Source of the DNA: Pelagophyceae sp. CCMP2097
Lineage: Eukaryota > Sar > Pelagophyceae
Assembly (NCBI GenBank): GCA_026770575.1
Contig: MU657183.1
Location: 384,576-405,749, forward strand
Direction of reading: 5' to 3'
DNA: 21,174 nucleotides
Of this stretch, positions 1 to 8,482 are shown piece by piece (the stretch's first letter is position 1; each line of letters begins with the position of its first letter). A model generated the notes under the pieces. That model ran no database searches. It saw only the letters and a list, made by a program, of their open reading frames with translations, and was not told the DNA's origin. The position numbers and the translations under genes are program-made.

Positions 1-513
1 CTTGCCAAGGCGCATGTTTGCACGCAAGAACCGCGCTCAATCTTCCGGTCTTATCTTTCAAATCTGAGCCCAAACCTAAACCTACATTTCTTTCTCCGTG
101 TGTGCCTGCCCTTAGATCGGCGGTCTTCCTTTTGCCGTCCGTCTCTTTACTGAAGATTGTGGACAATGGTTGTTTTCTAGTGGCGATCCAAGTTTTAGCG
201 AGCCATTGTTTGGGCTATGTCATTGGTTCGGATTGGGGCCTCTTCTTTGTTGCCGCGAATGGTATTTGTTTATAGGGTCCAGCCTACTCAAATTGGGGTA
301 CGGGGCCCCATATGGGGCCCTATATTGGGTCCCATGGGGCGGTGGGGTTCTAGCCGGTGCGCGTCGCCGTTCGCTTGTCGGCCGGACTGTGGCGCCCAAC
401 CTTGAACCGCCACGCCCCAACTCCCGCTGTAGCGCTAAATTACTTCTCAACTATCACGTTTCCCCACCGTATCAATCAAAAATGATTTCAAGTCAGCACG
501 TTCACGCTTGTGC
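1..513. other. Intergenic, no gene seen
   Basis: Only short open frames without protein-like composition. The one structure noted is an 18-bp perfect palindrome, GGGCCCCATATGGGGCCC (303-320). Confidence 0.4.
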
Positions 514-646
514 GGACTTTATAAAGTCCCCAGCTTAATTTTTTTAAATGCGTTTTTGACTTTTTCGTTTTCTGGATCGTCATTTAAATCCTTCGAAATC
601 CTTAAGTCGAAAAAACGCATTTTAAAAACATAAACTGGGGACTTTA
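514..646. repeat. Foldback (MITE-like) element
   Basis: The arm at 521-560 is nearly the reverse complement of 606-646 (CTGGGGACTTTA and GTCAAAAACGCATT-type strings pair with few mismatches), leaving a loop of about 45 nt. A perfect 16-bp palindrome, GGACTTTATAAAGTCC, lies at 514-529. It abuts the SINE-like unit. No coding capacity. Confidence 0.55.
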
Positions 647-1083
647 CGTTGCGGTATATATACCGGGCCCCACAATCACCTCCAAGGATAATGATCCGGT
701 GAATCCCCTTTTGCCCCCAGCGGGCCATTGCGGGTTAATGGGCCCACGTACACAATCACTTGCGAATGGTCTCGGGTTCGATTCCCGCAGGGGGCACTCG
801 ATTTTGGCGAGTGTTACCCTGGTAAGCCTCCACTCCCCAGCGGCCACGTGTCCAAGACACGCAGTAAGCCCGCCCCGCGGCAACAGGATCAAGACCTGCA
901 GTAAGGCCGCCACCGGAGCCGGACCAAGGCCCGGTGCGTTATCGTATTCTGCCTTTCTCCACGCTAAACCTCCCGTTCCTACGGTATGCGTGTGGGGGAG
1001 CGTTGCGGTATATATACCGGGCCCCACAATCACCTCCAAGGATAATGATCCGGTGAATCCCCTTTTGCCCCCAGCGGGCCATT
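647..1083 (+). repeat. SINE-like element with tRNA-like head, 354-bp unit and partial second copy
   Basis: An 83-bp sequence at 647-729 recurs exactly at 1001-1083, defining a 354-bp unit followed by a truncated one. Each copy starts with the palindrome CGGTATATATACCG (652-665 and 1006-1019). The unit contains a tRNA-like segment (713-796): a 6-bp acceptor-type pairing of GCCCCC with GGGGGC, a D-arm-like GGGCC/GGCCC pairing, and the pol III B box GGTTCGATTCC (775-785). The anticodon arm is poor, so a working tRNA is unlikely. Downstream, two perfect short hairpins follow (795-813 and 847-861). This fits a tRNA-derived retroposon in tandem. Confidence 0.55.
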
Positions 1084-1590
1084 ACGCTTTAGAAAGTCCG
1101 CGTAAGCAGGAACGTAGGACTGTCGGGTGAGGGAGGGTGAGGGTGAGGGTTTGATTTAATATCGGGTAGCTTTCCGTGCATCGAGAAACGTACAGCATGT
1201 CTAATTTTGGCGTCTCGCCATGGACTTAATTGTCTCGGCAAGGACAAAGGAGCGATCCTGAAATCTACACCCCTTGCCGCGGCTCCCAATTTGAGCCTGG
1301 TGTAGAAGAGATGCCTTATCCAGATTGAACGCGAGGCGCTGGTTCAGCACGACGCCAAAGCTTCCTTACGACGGAAAAAAGAGAGATGGGACGGTAGTGA
1401 TCTCCAGTTTTAAATGTGACTGCGACTGCTGCCTTGCCCCAATCCGACGGCGGTTGGCCCGATAGCACTTGTTGAATAACACCACAAGCTTCGTCACAAT
1501 AGGTACGGCGGCAATCTTGAGATTCTCATCCATGATGAAGTCACTTTTCGCAAATAAGAGCGAACCCGGCTCGGGTCTCGGAGAATGCAA
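1084..1590. other. Intergenic with a G-quadruplex-type motif
   Basis: No convincing gene. Five runs of three Gs (1125-1127, 1131-1133, 1135-1137, 1141-1143, 1147-1149) with 1-3 nt loops match a G-quadruplex pattern on the plus strand. The rest shows nothing I can name. Confidence 0.4.
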
Positions 1591-3418
1591 CTAGGGACCA
1601 TATACTCTAGTATGCCTTCCGACGCCGCGAGAAGCATGGGCAGGAGCTAAGGCTCCGGCGGCATCCTCTACGACCTCGATGCTTGGTGGCAGGCGATCTC
1701 TTAAGAACGCCTCTTCGTCGTCGGATTCGCCGTCACAGCGCCACTCGGCAATGGCGCGGCCTCCGCCCCAGCAGCGTCCTCTGCCTCTTGCTTTGCTGGG
1801 TAGAACTCGGAAGCGCCGGCGTAGGGCATGGGGTGGTTCGCGGCGTCTGCCTTGGCGCAGTCTCGATCGCAGTAAAAGGCGGCCTTGCGGACGTTGCACC
1901 TTTGCATGGCCGTCCTGCGCTTCTGGGCGCCGCAGTGCGAGCAGGGCACGTAGGCGATTGCGTAAACGTCGAGCGCGGCGCGCGGGACGACGGCCAAGGC
2001 GCCGGCGCGATGCGCCACCAACAAAACGAGCGCCACGACGAGCAGGTCTTCCTTGACGCCCTGGTAGACAAAGACGTGGGTTTAGCAAAAGGCCCACAAC
2101 GCGCGGTGCAGCAGGCCGTCCGGGACTGCGCATATGCAGGAATGCAAGACGGCGCCGAAAACGACGTTCCTCGCAGCGACTGCACCGTAGCGGACGTGGT
2201 GTCGCGGTGGCGCCAGCCGTTTCCCCGATGGCCCGCCGCCGCCAAAGTGGACCGCGTCGAGATAGACCCAACGTTCCGGCGCCCAGAAGATGACGAGAAC
2301 GCACACGTGGTACGCGTTCGCGACGGCGGTCAGCGCCAGTGCCAGTGCGGCGGCGCCGCGACTGGCCTCGATCCACGGCGGCTCGAGGGCGAAGTAGAGC
2401 GTGAAAAATATGTCTCTTGAAAATGTTCCTGCGCAGGTGATCTCCCTCGTACGATCTGTCGCCAGGCCGCGAGGTTAGCGAGGGCCGCGGCGTCCCCGGC
2501 GGCGGCGTGGACCAGGGCATCGCACAGCGCCGCACCCAGGCGCGGAAGAACCATGCGTAGTCGGCACGCTTGAAGAGGCCCCTGCCCGCGTCGCCGAGCG
2601 TCGCCGGCGCGCGCAAAGATTCCTCAAAGGCAAAGGCCGCCACCCCCGGCAGCAGCATCACCGAAACGAGGAAGAACATGCGCGCACCCTCGTGGATGAA
2701 TCTGCGGCTCACCGCCAGCGCGGCGAAGATGCCGCCGCCTTCTGGCGAGGGGACACCCTTACCGATTTCGACTTGCGCCCACGCCTCGACTTGCGCGGCG
2801 GAGAGGGCGAGCTCCGGCCGCGGCGCGACGCGGATGACGCCGACGCACGCGACGGCGGCGGCCGCGGCGACGGCGGCCCACGCTCGAGTGCCGAGGCCCG
2901 TCGTTGCGTCGGAGCAGTTGAGCCACGCGGTCATGCCGCCAAAGAGGAGCCACGCGCCAAAGTGCGCCGCGCCAGCCTCGTCGCATTTCCGCGCCGCGTC
3001 GACGCCCGCTCTGGCCCCCGTGGCCGCGACGACGATGGAGTGCAGGTCCTTGGAGGGCAGTTCCTTGGAAAAGTAGTAAGAGGTGCGATGAAAAGCGTGC
3101 GCGGCGGCGAGAAACTCGCACAACCGCGGCGCCGGCGCCGTCGCGGCGCGCCCGCATCGCCGCGTCGACGACCGTCACCTCGGCCAGCAGGAGCCACGAG
3201 ACGCGGCCGTGCCACATCCGCGCCGCGGGCGCGTCGACGCCCAGGGCGATCAAAGCGGCGACGGCGACGGACACGGCGCCGAACGCGAGCACACCGCCAA
3301 GGATCGAACGGGCGACGGCGCGATGTAGCCGATTATCGAAAAGGTGACGCACCCAGGCGGCCCTCTGCCGCGGCCCCACGAAGCGGTTTGGGGGGAGCTT
3401 AGAGGACTCCGACTCCAT
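1591..3418 (-). pseudogene. Frameshifted multi-pass membrane protein gene with MYND-like zinc finger
   Basis: From an ATG at 3418 (MESESSKLPPNRF) coding sense runs along the minus strand but changes frame near 3120, 2535 and 2460-2412. Each time the peptide continues without a gap, e.g. DAAMRARRDG then EFLAAAHAFHRTSYYF, and YAWFFRAW then CDALVHAAAGDAAALANLAA. Hydrophobic segments: GGVLAFGAVSVAVAALIALG, FGAWLLFGGMTAWL, AWAAVAAAAAVACVGVI, MFFLVSVMLLPGVAAF, AALALALTAVANAYHVCVLV, LLVVALVLLVAH. Near 1930-1850 a MYND-like finger (CSHC, C, YC, C, H) has arginine in CNVR where the family has a metal-binding cysteine. A TAA at 2082-2084 may be intronic: CTAAAC, a pyrimidine tract and ACCAG end at 2061, with a possible GTCTTG donor at 2150. 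An acidic tail (ESDDEEAF) lies in a different frame at 1740-1591. Function unknown; probably a decayed member of a repeated family, or an assembly with indel errors. Confidence 0.55.
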
Positions 3419-3951
3419 GGGGTTAATGGGATTGCCTTTGCCTTTGCCGCCGAATAGCAGCGCCGCCGGCCCGAGACCCAAAGGGGGACCGACCGGGCGG
3501 CCGAAGCACCGAAGCACCTTGTTACTGGTCACCGGACCGACCCTCCGCCCGTCCCGTCCCGTCCGCCGCGGGCTTGCTGGCAACCGATACCCAGTGGTGA
3601 AATCAAAATTTTCCCAATATACTTGCCGGGTTTTCTGATATCGACCGGAAATTAAAAGCAACATTTTGTTAGGTATTTTTGACCATAATTCGGTATTTTA
3701 TGTTAAATCTGGAGGTAAATGGAGGTAAATGGAGGGTTTTGGGGTATATTCCGGGGTATTTTCGATGAGAGGCGTGCCTGGCGCCAGGATAATTAATTAA
3801 TTAATATTTAATTTTACCTTGGCAAGCTTGCCAACCCTGTTTTGATTTCAGCACTGCCGATACCGCACAAAAGAAGAAATAATTTTAATGACGCTAAGAG
3901 AACAGGGCTTGATAAAACCCTGTTTGGGACCCTTATCGAGCTCACACGTCG
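3419..3951. other. Upstream region of the membrane-protein gene, AT-rich with small repeats
   Basis: No gene identified. It contains GGAGGTAAAT twice in tandem (3711-3730), several GGTATTTT-like strings (3670-3765), an ATTAATTAATTAAT run (3790-3805) and the perfect palindrome TTGGCAAGCTTGCCAA (3819-3834). AACAGGG and AAACCCTGTT pair around 3899-3924. Confidence 0.4.
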
Positions 3952-4244
3952 TTTTGGCGCGGACGCAAATCCTCGAAAGGATTGCACCTGCCTGTTGTGA
4001 GTCGCTGAGCGCCCCTCGACTAACATATCATAACAGGCAGGTGAAAATCTACCGCCTTTCGAGCTGCCGTGTGAGCACTCTGATTCTGTTTCGAGTGTTC
4101 GCAAGTCTTTTGCGGACGCAAACCCCCGATAGGATTCAACCTGCCTGTTATGAGTTGCTGGGCACCCGTCGACGAACATATCATAACGGGCAGGTGCAAA
4201 TCTGCCGGCTTCCAACCGAGGCTGTGCACTCGCTCAGATTTTCT
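3952..4244. repeat. 153-bp tandem duplication carrying matched hairpins
   Basis: Copy A is about 3952-4091 and copy B about 4105-4244, offset by exactly 153 bp. Each encloses an inverted repeat: CACCTGCCTGTT (3985-3996) with AACAGGCAGGTG (4032-4043) in A, and ACCTGCCTGTTATGA (4139-4153) with TCATAACGGGCAGGT (4181-4195) in B. Differences within the stems keep pairing through G-U wobble if the plus strand is transcribed. On the minus strand both copies lie in one open frame (4215-3814) and encode a 51-residue repeat containing ATHNRQV and FRGFASA or YRGFASA. Which of these matters is unknown. Confidence 0.6.
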
Positions 4245-4906
4245 AGCTAAACAACTGCCGTTCACAGCCCCAACGCAGAAGCCCTCCATGTAAAAATATG
4301 AGTGCCGCGCCGAAACGACCATGTTTGCCCCCCCCACTTCTGCATGCACCCCCGGGCCGCACACGCACCCCGCACCAAAAAACACAAAAACCCAGAAAAC
4401 CCAGCCCAAACACCCGCACAAAGCCCATCATTATTTGGAACACGCGCCACGGTTTTAGAAACAAACGGTTTAAACAAACGTCCAACGATCGACACTGTCC
4501 TGGTGGCCCCGAAGATGCAGGCCCAAACGTGTGGAGCCTGCCCAGTCACGATCCAAACGAGACGTGGCTCCTGCTCTGTGCTTGGAAGATCCACCCTAGG
4601 GCCCTGGACGGGGCTGGCCAGATAGGGGCTGGTCCAAAGTCAAATCCAAAGGCCAGAAAGCCTTTTAAGGTCGTTAGCCCACCAAGCGCGCGACCTCTTG
4701 CAAGTACGGGGCGCTCAACACTTTAGCTCTTCGGTCGAGCTCGTCGGGGGCACCCTTTAGGTTGCGATGGCGTAGTCGTGCGCAGACGGCATGTGGATCG
4801 GCCGCGGCGGCGTCGGCCGCGACCGCGCGTACCGGCGAGGATGACGGCGGGCGCGGCCGCGCGGCCGCGCGCGAGGCCCGTTGCCAGGCGCGGAGCGCGC
4901 CGCGCT
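4245..4906. other. Intergenic, no confident gene
   Basis: About 4330-4430 is A/C-rich (AAAACCCAGAAAACCCAG). The minus-strand frame 4952-4674 ends in a protein-like stretch (AKVLSAPYLQEVARLVG) that could be an exon of the coiled-coil gene. Nothing else stands out. Confidence 0.35.
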
Positions 4907-5331
4907 TTAGCCCCCTCCGTCTTCCGTCTCCACTGCGAATACGGCTTCGCACGCCTTGAATGCTCCTCCCGAAATGCCAGTGGCGTGGTCGGCGTTTGCG
5001 GGCGCCGCGGGCTCGTTGGCGAGGTCGACGAGAGAGTGGAGGCCGGCCTCGACCCTGTTCAAGGCGACCAGTTGCATCTTTGCGGCGGCCAGTTGCTTTT
5101 TGGCATCGGCCAGTTGCTCCTCGACAGCGGCCTTTTGCCGCGAAACGTCGGCCAGTTGCTGTTCTATCCTGGTGCGACGCCTAAAACGGCATTCGGCGCG
5201 GTCCGCTCCGCCGCCACCGTCTCCGTCCTCGCCGGTTGCATCGGGGCGCACCTCGCCGCGCGATTCGCCTCGAGTTGCCTGCGCGCGAGTTGCGCGGCCG
5301 TCGCCGGCTGCCCGCCAGCGAAACCTGCCAT
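4907..5331 (-). CDS. Small coiled-coil protein (117 aa), two exons
   Basis: Exon 1 is 5331-5252 and exon 2 is 5180-4907, separated by a 71-nt intron (5181-5251) with donor GTGCGC and acceptor GTTTTAG|G. The joined frame is 354 nt. The protein starts MAGFAGGQPATAAQLARRQLE, then has a heptad-patterned helix (about residues 14-75) rich in Q, A, L and E, with repeats such as EQQLADVSRQKAAVEEQLAD and KKQLAAAKMQL. A non-helical tail ends VETEDGGG. No family is recognised; a structural or adaptor coiled coil is the only inference. The splice is supported because unspliced, the ATG frame stops just past the intron while the coiled-coil frame has no ATG nearby. Downstream in another minus frame, 4674-4952 stays open for 92 codons and its last 40 residues look protein-like, so an alternative 3' exon is possible. 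Confidence 0.68.
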
Positions 5332-5715
5332 GGCCGAGACAGGCCGAGGAACCTAGTCTCCCTATTCCTCCCACATCCCTGGAAGGCCCTGGAAGGGTCC
5401 GCCTGGCCGCCGGAGCTTTGAAGGGGCCCCGGGGCGGGCGTGGCGGCCAAGCCCGTCTGGAGTCCGGAAAACCCACCACTGGCACCGAGGGGGACCTACG
5501 TGTGCGATCGGGGAGAAGCAGCGGAGGCACGACCAGGCCGCCGGGGCGTCGCAGAAGACGCTCGAGACGCCGTTCCGGGGAGCGCCGGCGCGTTCCCGTC
5601 GTTCGTGGAAGCTTCCAGATCGTGGACGAAACCTTTCAAAAACGCAATTTCATAGAGTAATCCGTGAGGGTCCTTTCGGCGACCATTCGAATCTCCCTCG
5701 GCGCTTCGTCTACCG
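5332..5715. promoter_or_regulatory. Shared upstream region of the coiled-coil and thioredoxin-like genes
   Basis: A 384-bp interval between two start codons facing away from each other. No specific promoter element is recognised. GC-rich open frames cross it on both strands but lack credible starts or families. Confidence 0.4.
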
Positions 5716-6379
5716 ATGGCGTTTGGCCGTTTGGCGTCGCTGGTCTCGGCGTTGATAGTCGTCTCGGCACTGGGATCCGCGGAGTCGCCGCAGCTGGACG
5801 TTTCGAACTTTGACGAGCTCGTTAAGGAGTGAGTGGCGCCTTTAAAAGGCGCCTTTTCAATGCCCCCCCCCCCCACGGCCGCTGTAGGGCGCGGCTGCCG
5901 TGGGTCGTCGAGTTTTACTCGGATATGTGCGAAAGTTGCCAAGAGTTTGCGCCGGTTTGGCACGCCTTCGCCGACGAGGTTGAAAAACTCGGAAACATCC
6001 GTCTCGGACGATGCAACGTCGACTCAAAGGCCGGCTCGCAGTAAGTCCGGTTGCAAGAAGCCGCATCAAACGCCGGAGTCCCTCTACAGCCCCCAGGGCC
6101 AGTCCTTCTTCCGGGCCCGATCGGCCCGAGACGGATCCCCGCAAATGACCTCTCCGGCCCCGGTCCCTCTCGGCCGCGCGCGCGCGTTCATTCTTGCGAC
6201 GGTGACGGCTGCGGCGCAGGCTCGCGTCGCAGCTCAAGGTTATGGACGGTGGAATCCCGCAGGTCGTCTTCTTCCCCGCGCCCCACAACAAACCCACATC
6301 CACGCAACTCCGCGGCGAGACGCAACACGAACTGAAATCGTCGCTGAAAAAGCTCTTCCGCGGCGCAAAGGACCTTTAA
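5716..6379 (+). CDS. Secreted thioredoxin-fold protein (PDI-like), three exons
   Basis: Exons 5716-5828, 5888-6040 and 6220-6379 join to 426 nt (141 aa plus stop). Intron 1 (59 nt) is GTGAGT...TGTAG and intron 2 (179 nt) is GTAAGT...GCGCAG; both interrupt codons after the second base and rejoin cleanly. Residues 1-22 form a signal peptide (MAFGRLASLVSALIVVSALG). Then come FDELVKE, PWVVEFYSDMCESCQEFAP with a CxxC redox motif (C52, C55), the NVDSKAGSQ strand region, and GGIPQVVFF with the cis-proline (P102) opposite the active site. It is a single thioredoxin domain with the full strand/helix order. Role inferred: thiol-disulfide exchange in the secretory pathway. The C-terminus is AKDL, not a canonical KDEL retention signal. 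CESC replaces the usual CGHC, so redox behaviour may differ. It starts 384 bp from, and is transcribed away from, the coiled-coil gene. Confidence 0.88.
5829..5887 (+). other. 59-nt intron with perfect hairpin and poly-C tract
   Basis: Intron 1 of the thioredoxin-like gene. Right after the GTGAGT donor lies GGCGCCTTT-A-AAAGGCGCC (5835-5853), a 9-bp stem with a one-base centre. A run of 12 cytosines (5863-5874) serves as the polypyrimidine tract before CTGTAG. Confidence 0.8.
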
Positions 6380-7207
6380 GCGAACGTGTCCCGCAAGCCC
6401 GGCGGGGTATGGATGGTAAAAGTAAGTTTCGTATGAATAATTATCAGTAACTTACTGGGTAAGTTATGATAAATTACTTTTTGAGCCAGAGTAATTTACT
6501 TTAGTCGCCAAAAAACGAAGCCCACAATCTAGATGTAATTATCATCACGACGGGGAGCCCACCACGGGCCATGAACCTCGGAGGCTGTGGAGCTTGAGAA
6601 GAGCGCGCTACTTTCGCAGTCTAATCGGGTCAGTAAAAAATAATTTCTACTTACAATTGTAGAGGAATTGAAGTCCCGAAGAAGCAGAGGCCGACGGGGA
6701 ACGCAAACCGGGCGCGCGCGCCAAGGCCCACGCGGGCCGTGGCGCGGAACATCTCGCAAGGAGCACCGGGGCGGGCGACGAGCTCTCACTATTTGAAATA
6801 TGCCAATAAGAGTGGATTTAAAGACGCCTCTATAAAGTAAGTTACCCTTGCTTAGGGTAAATTATGATAAATTGCGTAATATACAGTAAGTTTCGTAAGA
6901 TAATATTCTTTGCTGAGTATATTATGATAATAATCCTTCCATACGGCGGGGAGCAACGGAATTCCGACGGTGTTCTTGCATCGTGCCAAGTGACCGAGAC
7001 TTGCTTCTTCCGAGCCGACGCCATGTGATGCAGAGGTGCGGTGGCCGCCGAGGAGGAGCGGGCCGAACGTCGAGCAGTGAAGGCTCCGACCTTGATTCAC
7101 TTTCTTGTATTTTAAAATTTAGAAGATTGACGAATGGACTCGGTCCATAATCTTGTATTATAAACTTTAGAAGATTGACGGGCGGCCCTCGGGCATCCTA
7201 AGCCAAT
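6380..7207. repeat. AT-rich repeat zone between the thioredoxin-like and RING/Sel1 genes
   Basis: Related AT-rich units occur at about 6419-6500 and 6836-6940. They share AGTAAGTTTCGTA (6420-6432 and about 6888-6900) and GGGTAA(A/G)TTATGATAAATT. In the first, TAACTTAC-TGG-GTAAGTTA (6448-6466) is a perfect hairpin. The 340 bp between the two blocks has no credible gene. At 7103-7132 and 7151-7180 a 30-bp sequence (TCTTGTATT...AGAAGATTGACG) is duplicated with about three mismatches, with the inverted repeat ATGGAC/GTCCAT between the copies. Confidence 0.5.
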
Positions 7208-7323
7208 TGCACTAGAGTGCAAATCGTTCTCGGTCACAGCAAATACACACCGGCATCAGTAACGGGTGGCCGCGCTGCGCGGCGTTTTCTTCCGACTTCC
7301 AGGACCGCCTCCTCGACGAGCTC

Positions 7324-8154
7324 ATGCCGGAGAAGAAGCCCAAGGAGGCGCCGGCCATCGTCGAGGGCGTTTCGCCGGCGGATGGCGCCAAGGCGCGCTT
7401 ACCGGCAGTGCGGGCGGCCAAGAAGGCCGAGACCAGTGCGCTGAGCGACCTCGGGCCGGACTGGCGCGACACGTGCGCCATCTGCCTCGATCTCCTTCCA
7501 TACGAAGTCGGCGTGACATTTTACTCGTGCTGCTGCAAGAAGATTTGCACGGCATGCTACGAAAAGTGCCAGCACGACGAACGCTGCCCGCTCTGCCGAG
7601 CGCCGGCCCGCACGTCGGACGCCGAGTGGGTGAGCCGGGTGCAGGAGCACGCGGACAAGGGGAACGCCGAGGCGCAGTTCATGCTCGGAGACAAATACTT
7701 TAATGGTGGCATGGGACTCCAGCAGAATTTTAAGCCGGCGTTCGAGTTGTTCGAGCGCTCCGCTACTCTAGGACATGCAATAACTCAGAACACGCTGGGG
7801 AACTGTTACGGTCGAGGGTTCGGCGTCGAGATCGACGACAAGACCGCCGTGCTGTGGTACCGGCGCGCGGCCGAGCAAGGATTTCGCGAGGCCCAATACA
7901 ACCTCGGCGCCATGTTACGGCAAGGGCGTGGCGCAGTCGTACGACGAAGCCGTGAAATGGTTCCGGCTCGCCGCGGCGCAGGGCGTGCCACAAGCGCTCT
8001 TCGACCTCGGCATGTGTTATGGAAAAGGCGACGGCGTGCCGCGGGACCACGAGGCGCTGAGCCTCTACAAGCGCGCGGCGGCCAGGGGCACGCCGACGCG
8101 GCGACGGCGGTCGAGGAGCTCGGGGCGTTCCTCGCGGCGGCGCCCGCCACGTGA
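7324..8154 (+). CDS. RING-type zinc finger plus Sel1-repeat protein, with internal frameshifted segment
   Basis: The continuous frame is 276 aa. A RING-like finger occupies residues 51-91 (C51, C54, then a CCC cluster at 69-71, C75, C78, C88, C91), a Cys-rich variant of the E3 ubiquitin-ligase type. From about residue 100, Sel1/TPR-like helical repeats follow (NAEAQFMLGDKYFNGG, AITQNTLGNCYGRG, EAQYNLGAM), as in scaffold proteins. Between about 7915 and 8088 the Sel1 pattern moves to another frame (AQSYDEAVKWFRLAAAQGV, FDLGMCYGKGDGVP), then returns to the first frame for GHADAATAVEELGAF and the stop. Two small deletions (about -2 near 7915 and -1 near 8088) therefore cancel. Either the protein carries about 57 altered residues, or the gene is decaying, or these are base-calling errors. 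No in-frame ATG lies upstream back to a stop near 7213; an upstream exon is possible. Confidence 0.8.
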   Translation: MPEKKPKEAPAIVEGVSPADGAKARLPAVRAAKKAETSALSDLGPDWRDTCAICLDLLPYEVGVTFYSCCCKKICTACYEKCQHDERCPLCRAPARTSDAEWVSRVQEHADKGNAEAQFMLGDKYFNGGMGLQQNFKPAFELFERSATLGHAITQNTLGNCYGRGFGVEIDDKTAVLWYRRAAEQGFREAQYNLGAMLRQGRGAVVRRSREMVPARRGAGRATSALRPRHVLWKRRRRAAGPRGAEPLQARGGQGHADAATAVEELGAFLAAAPAT

Positions 8155-8482
8155 CGCGGAAGAGCGCCCCAATCCATAATGGGTGATCCCCGATGCGCAT
8201 GGCCGTTGGAGCCGGGAGACTGCACGGGTGCCGCCGAGGCGCAGGGCCCGTCGGCATGCTCTTTTTGGTCGCACCGTAGCACTCTTTTTGGTGGCACCCT
8301 GGCACTCGAAGCCCGGCGACGCGGCAGAGGGGAGCACGAGCCCGGTCGCGCGTCCGCCGTCGGCACGCGCCGGTCGCAAGCTCGGGCCGCCGCCCGCCTC
8401 CGAGGGCGGCCCGTTTCCGGTCCCTACGGTCTCCGAGACACCTCGATCGGCTCACCGGGTCGGCTGAAATCAAAGGATGGCC
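8155..8482. other. Convergent intergenic region
   Basis: It lies between the stop of the RING/Sel1 gene and the stop of the chitin synthase. It contains two tandem copies of a CTCTTTTTGGTCGCACC / CTCTTTTTGGTGGCACC unit (about 8260-8304). Nothing else is recognised. Confidence 0.4.

Noticed and set aside
713..796. Functional tRNA gene
   Set aside because: Acceptor and T-arm features are good, but the anticodon arm does not form a normal 7-nt loop and the unit is part of a repeated element.
1131..1150. Telomeric repeat
   Set aside because: Units are GGGA and GGGTGA only a few times, with no continuation, so it is treated as a G-rich motif.
1591..3123. Reading the whole minus-strand open stretch as one 510-aa protein
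   Set aside because: Only its first part has protein-like sense. After about 2535 it becomes arginine-rich shadow while the sense continues in other frames, and it has no ATG start.
3814..4215. Minus-strand 133-codon frame as a genuine repeat protein
   Set aside because: Open across both 153-bp copies, but the tail is unlike coding sequence and the hairpins explain the conservation equally well. Kept as a repeat, not a gene.
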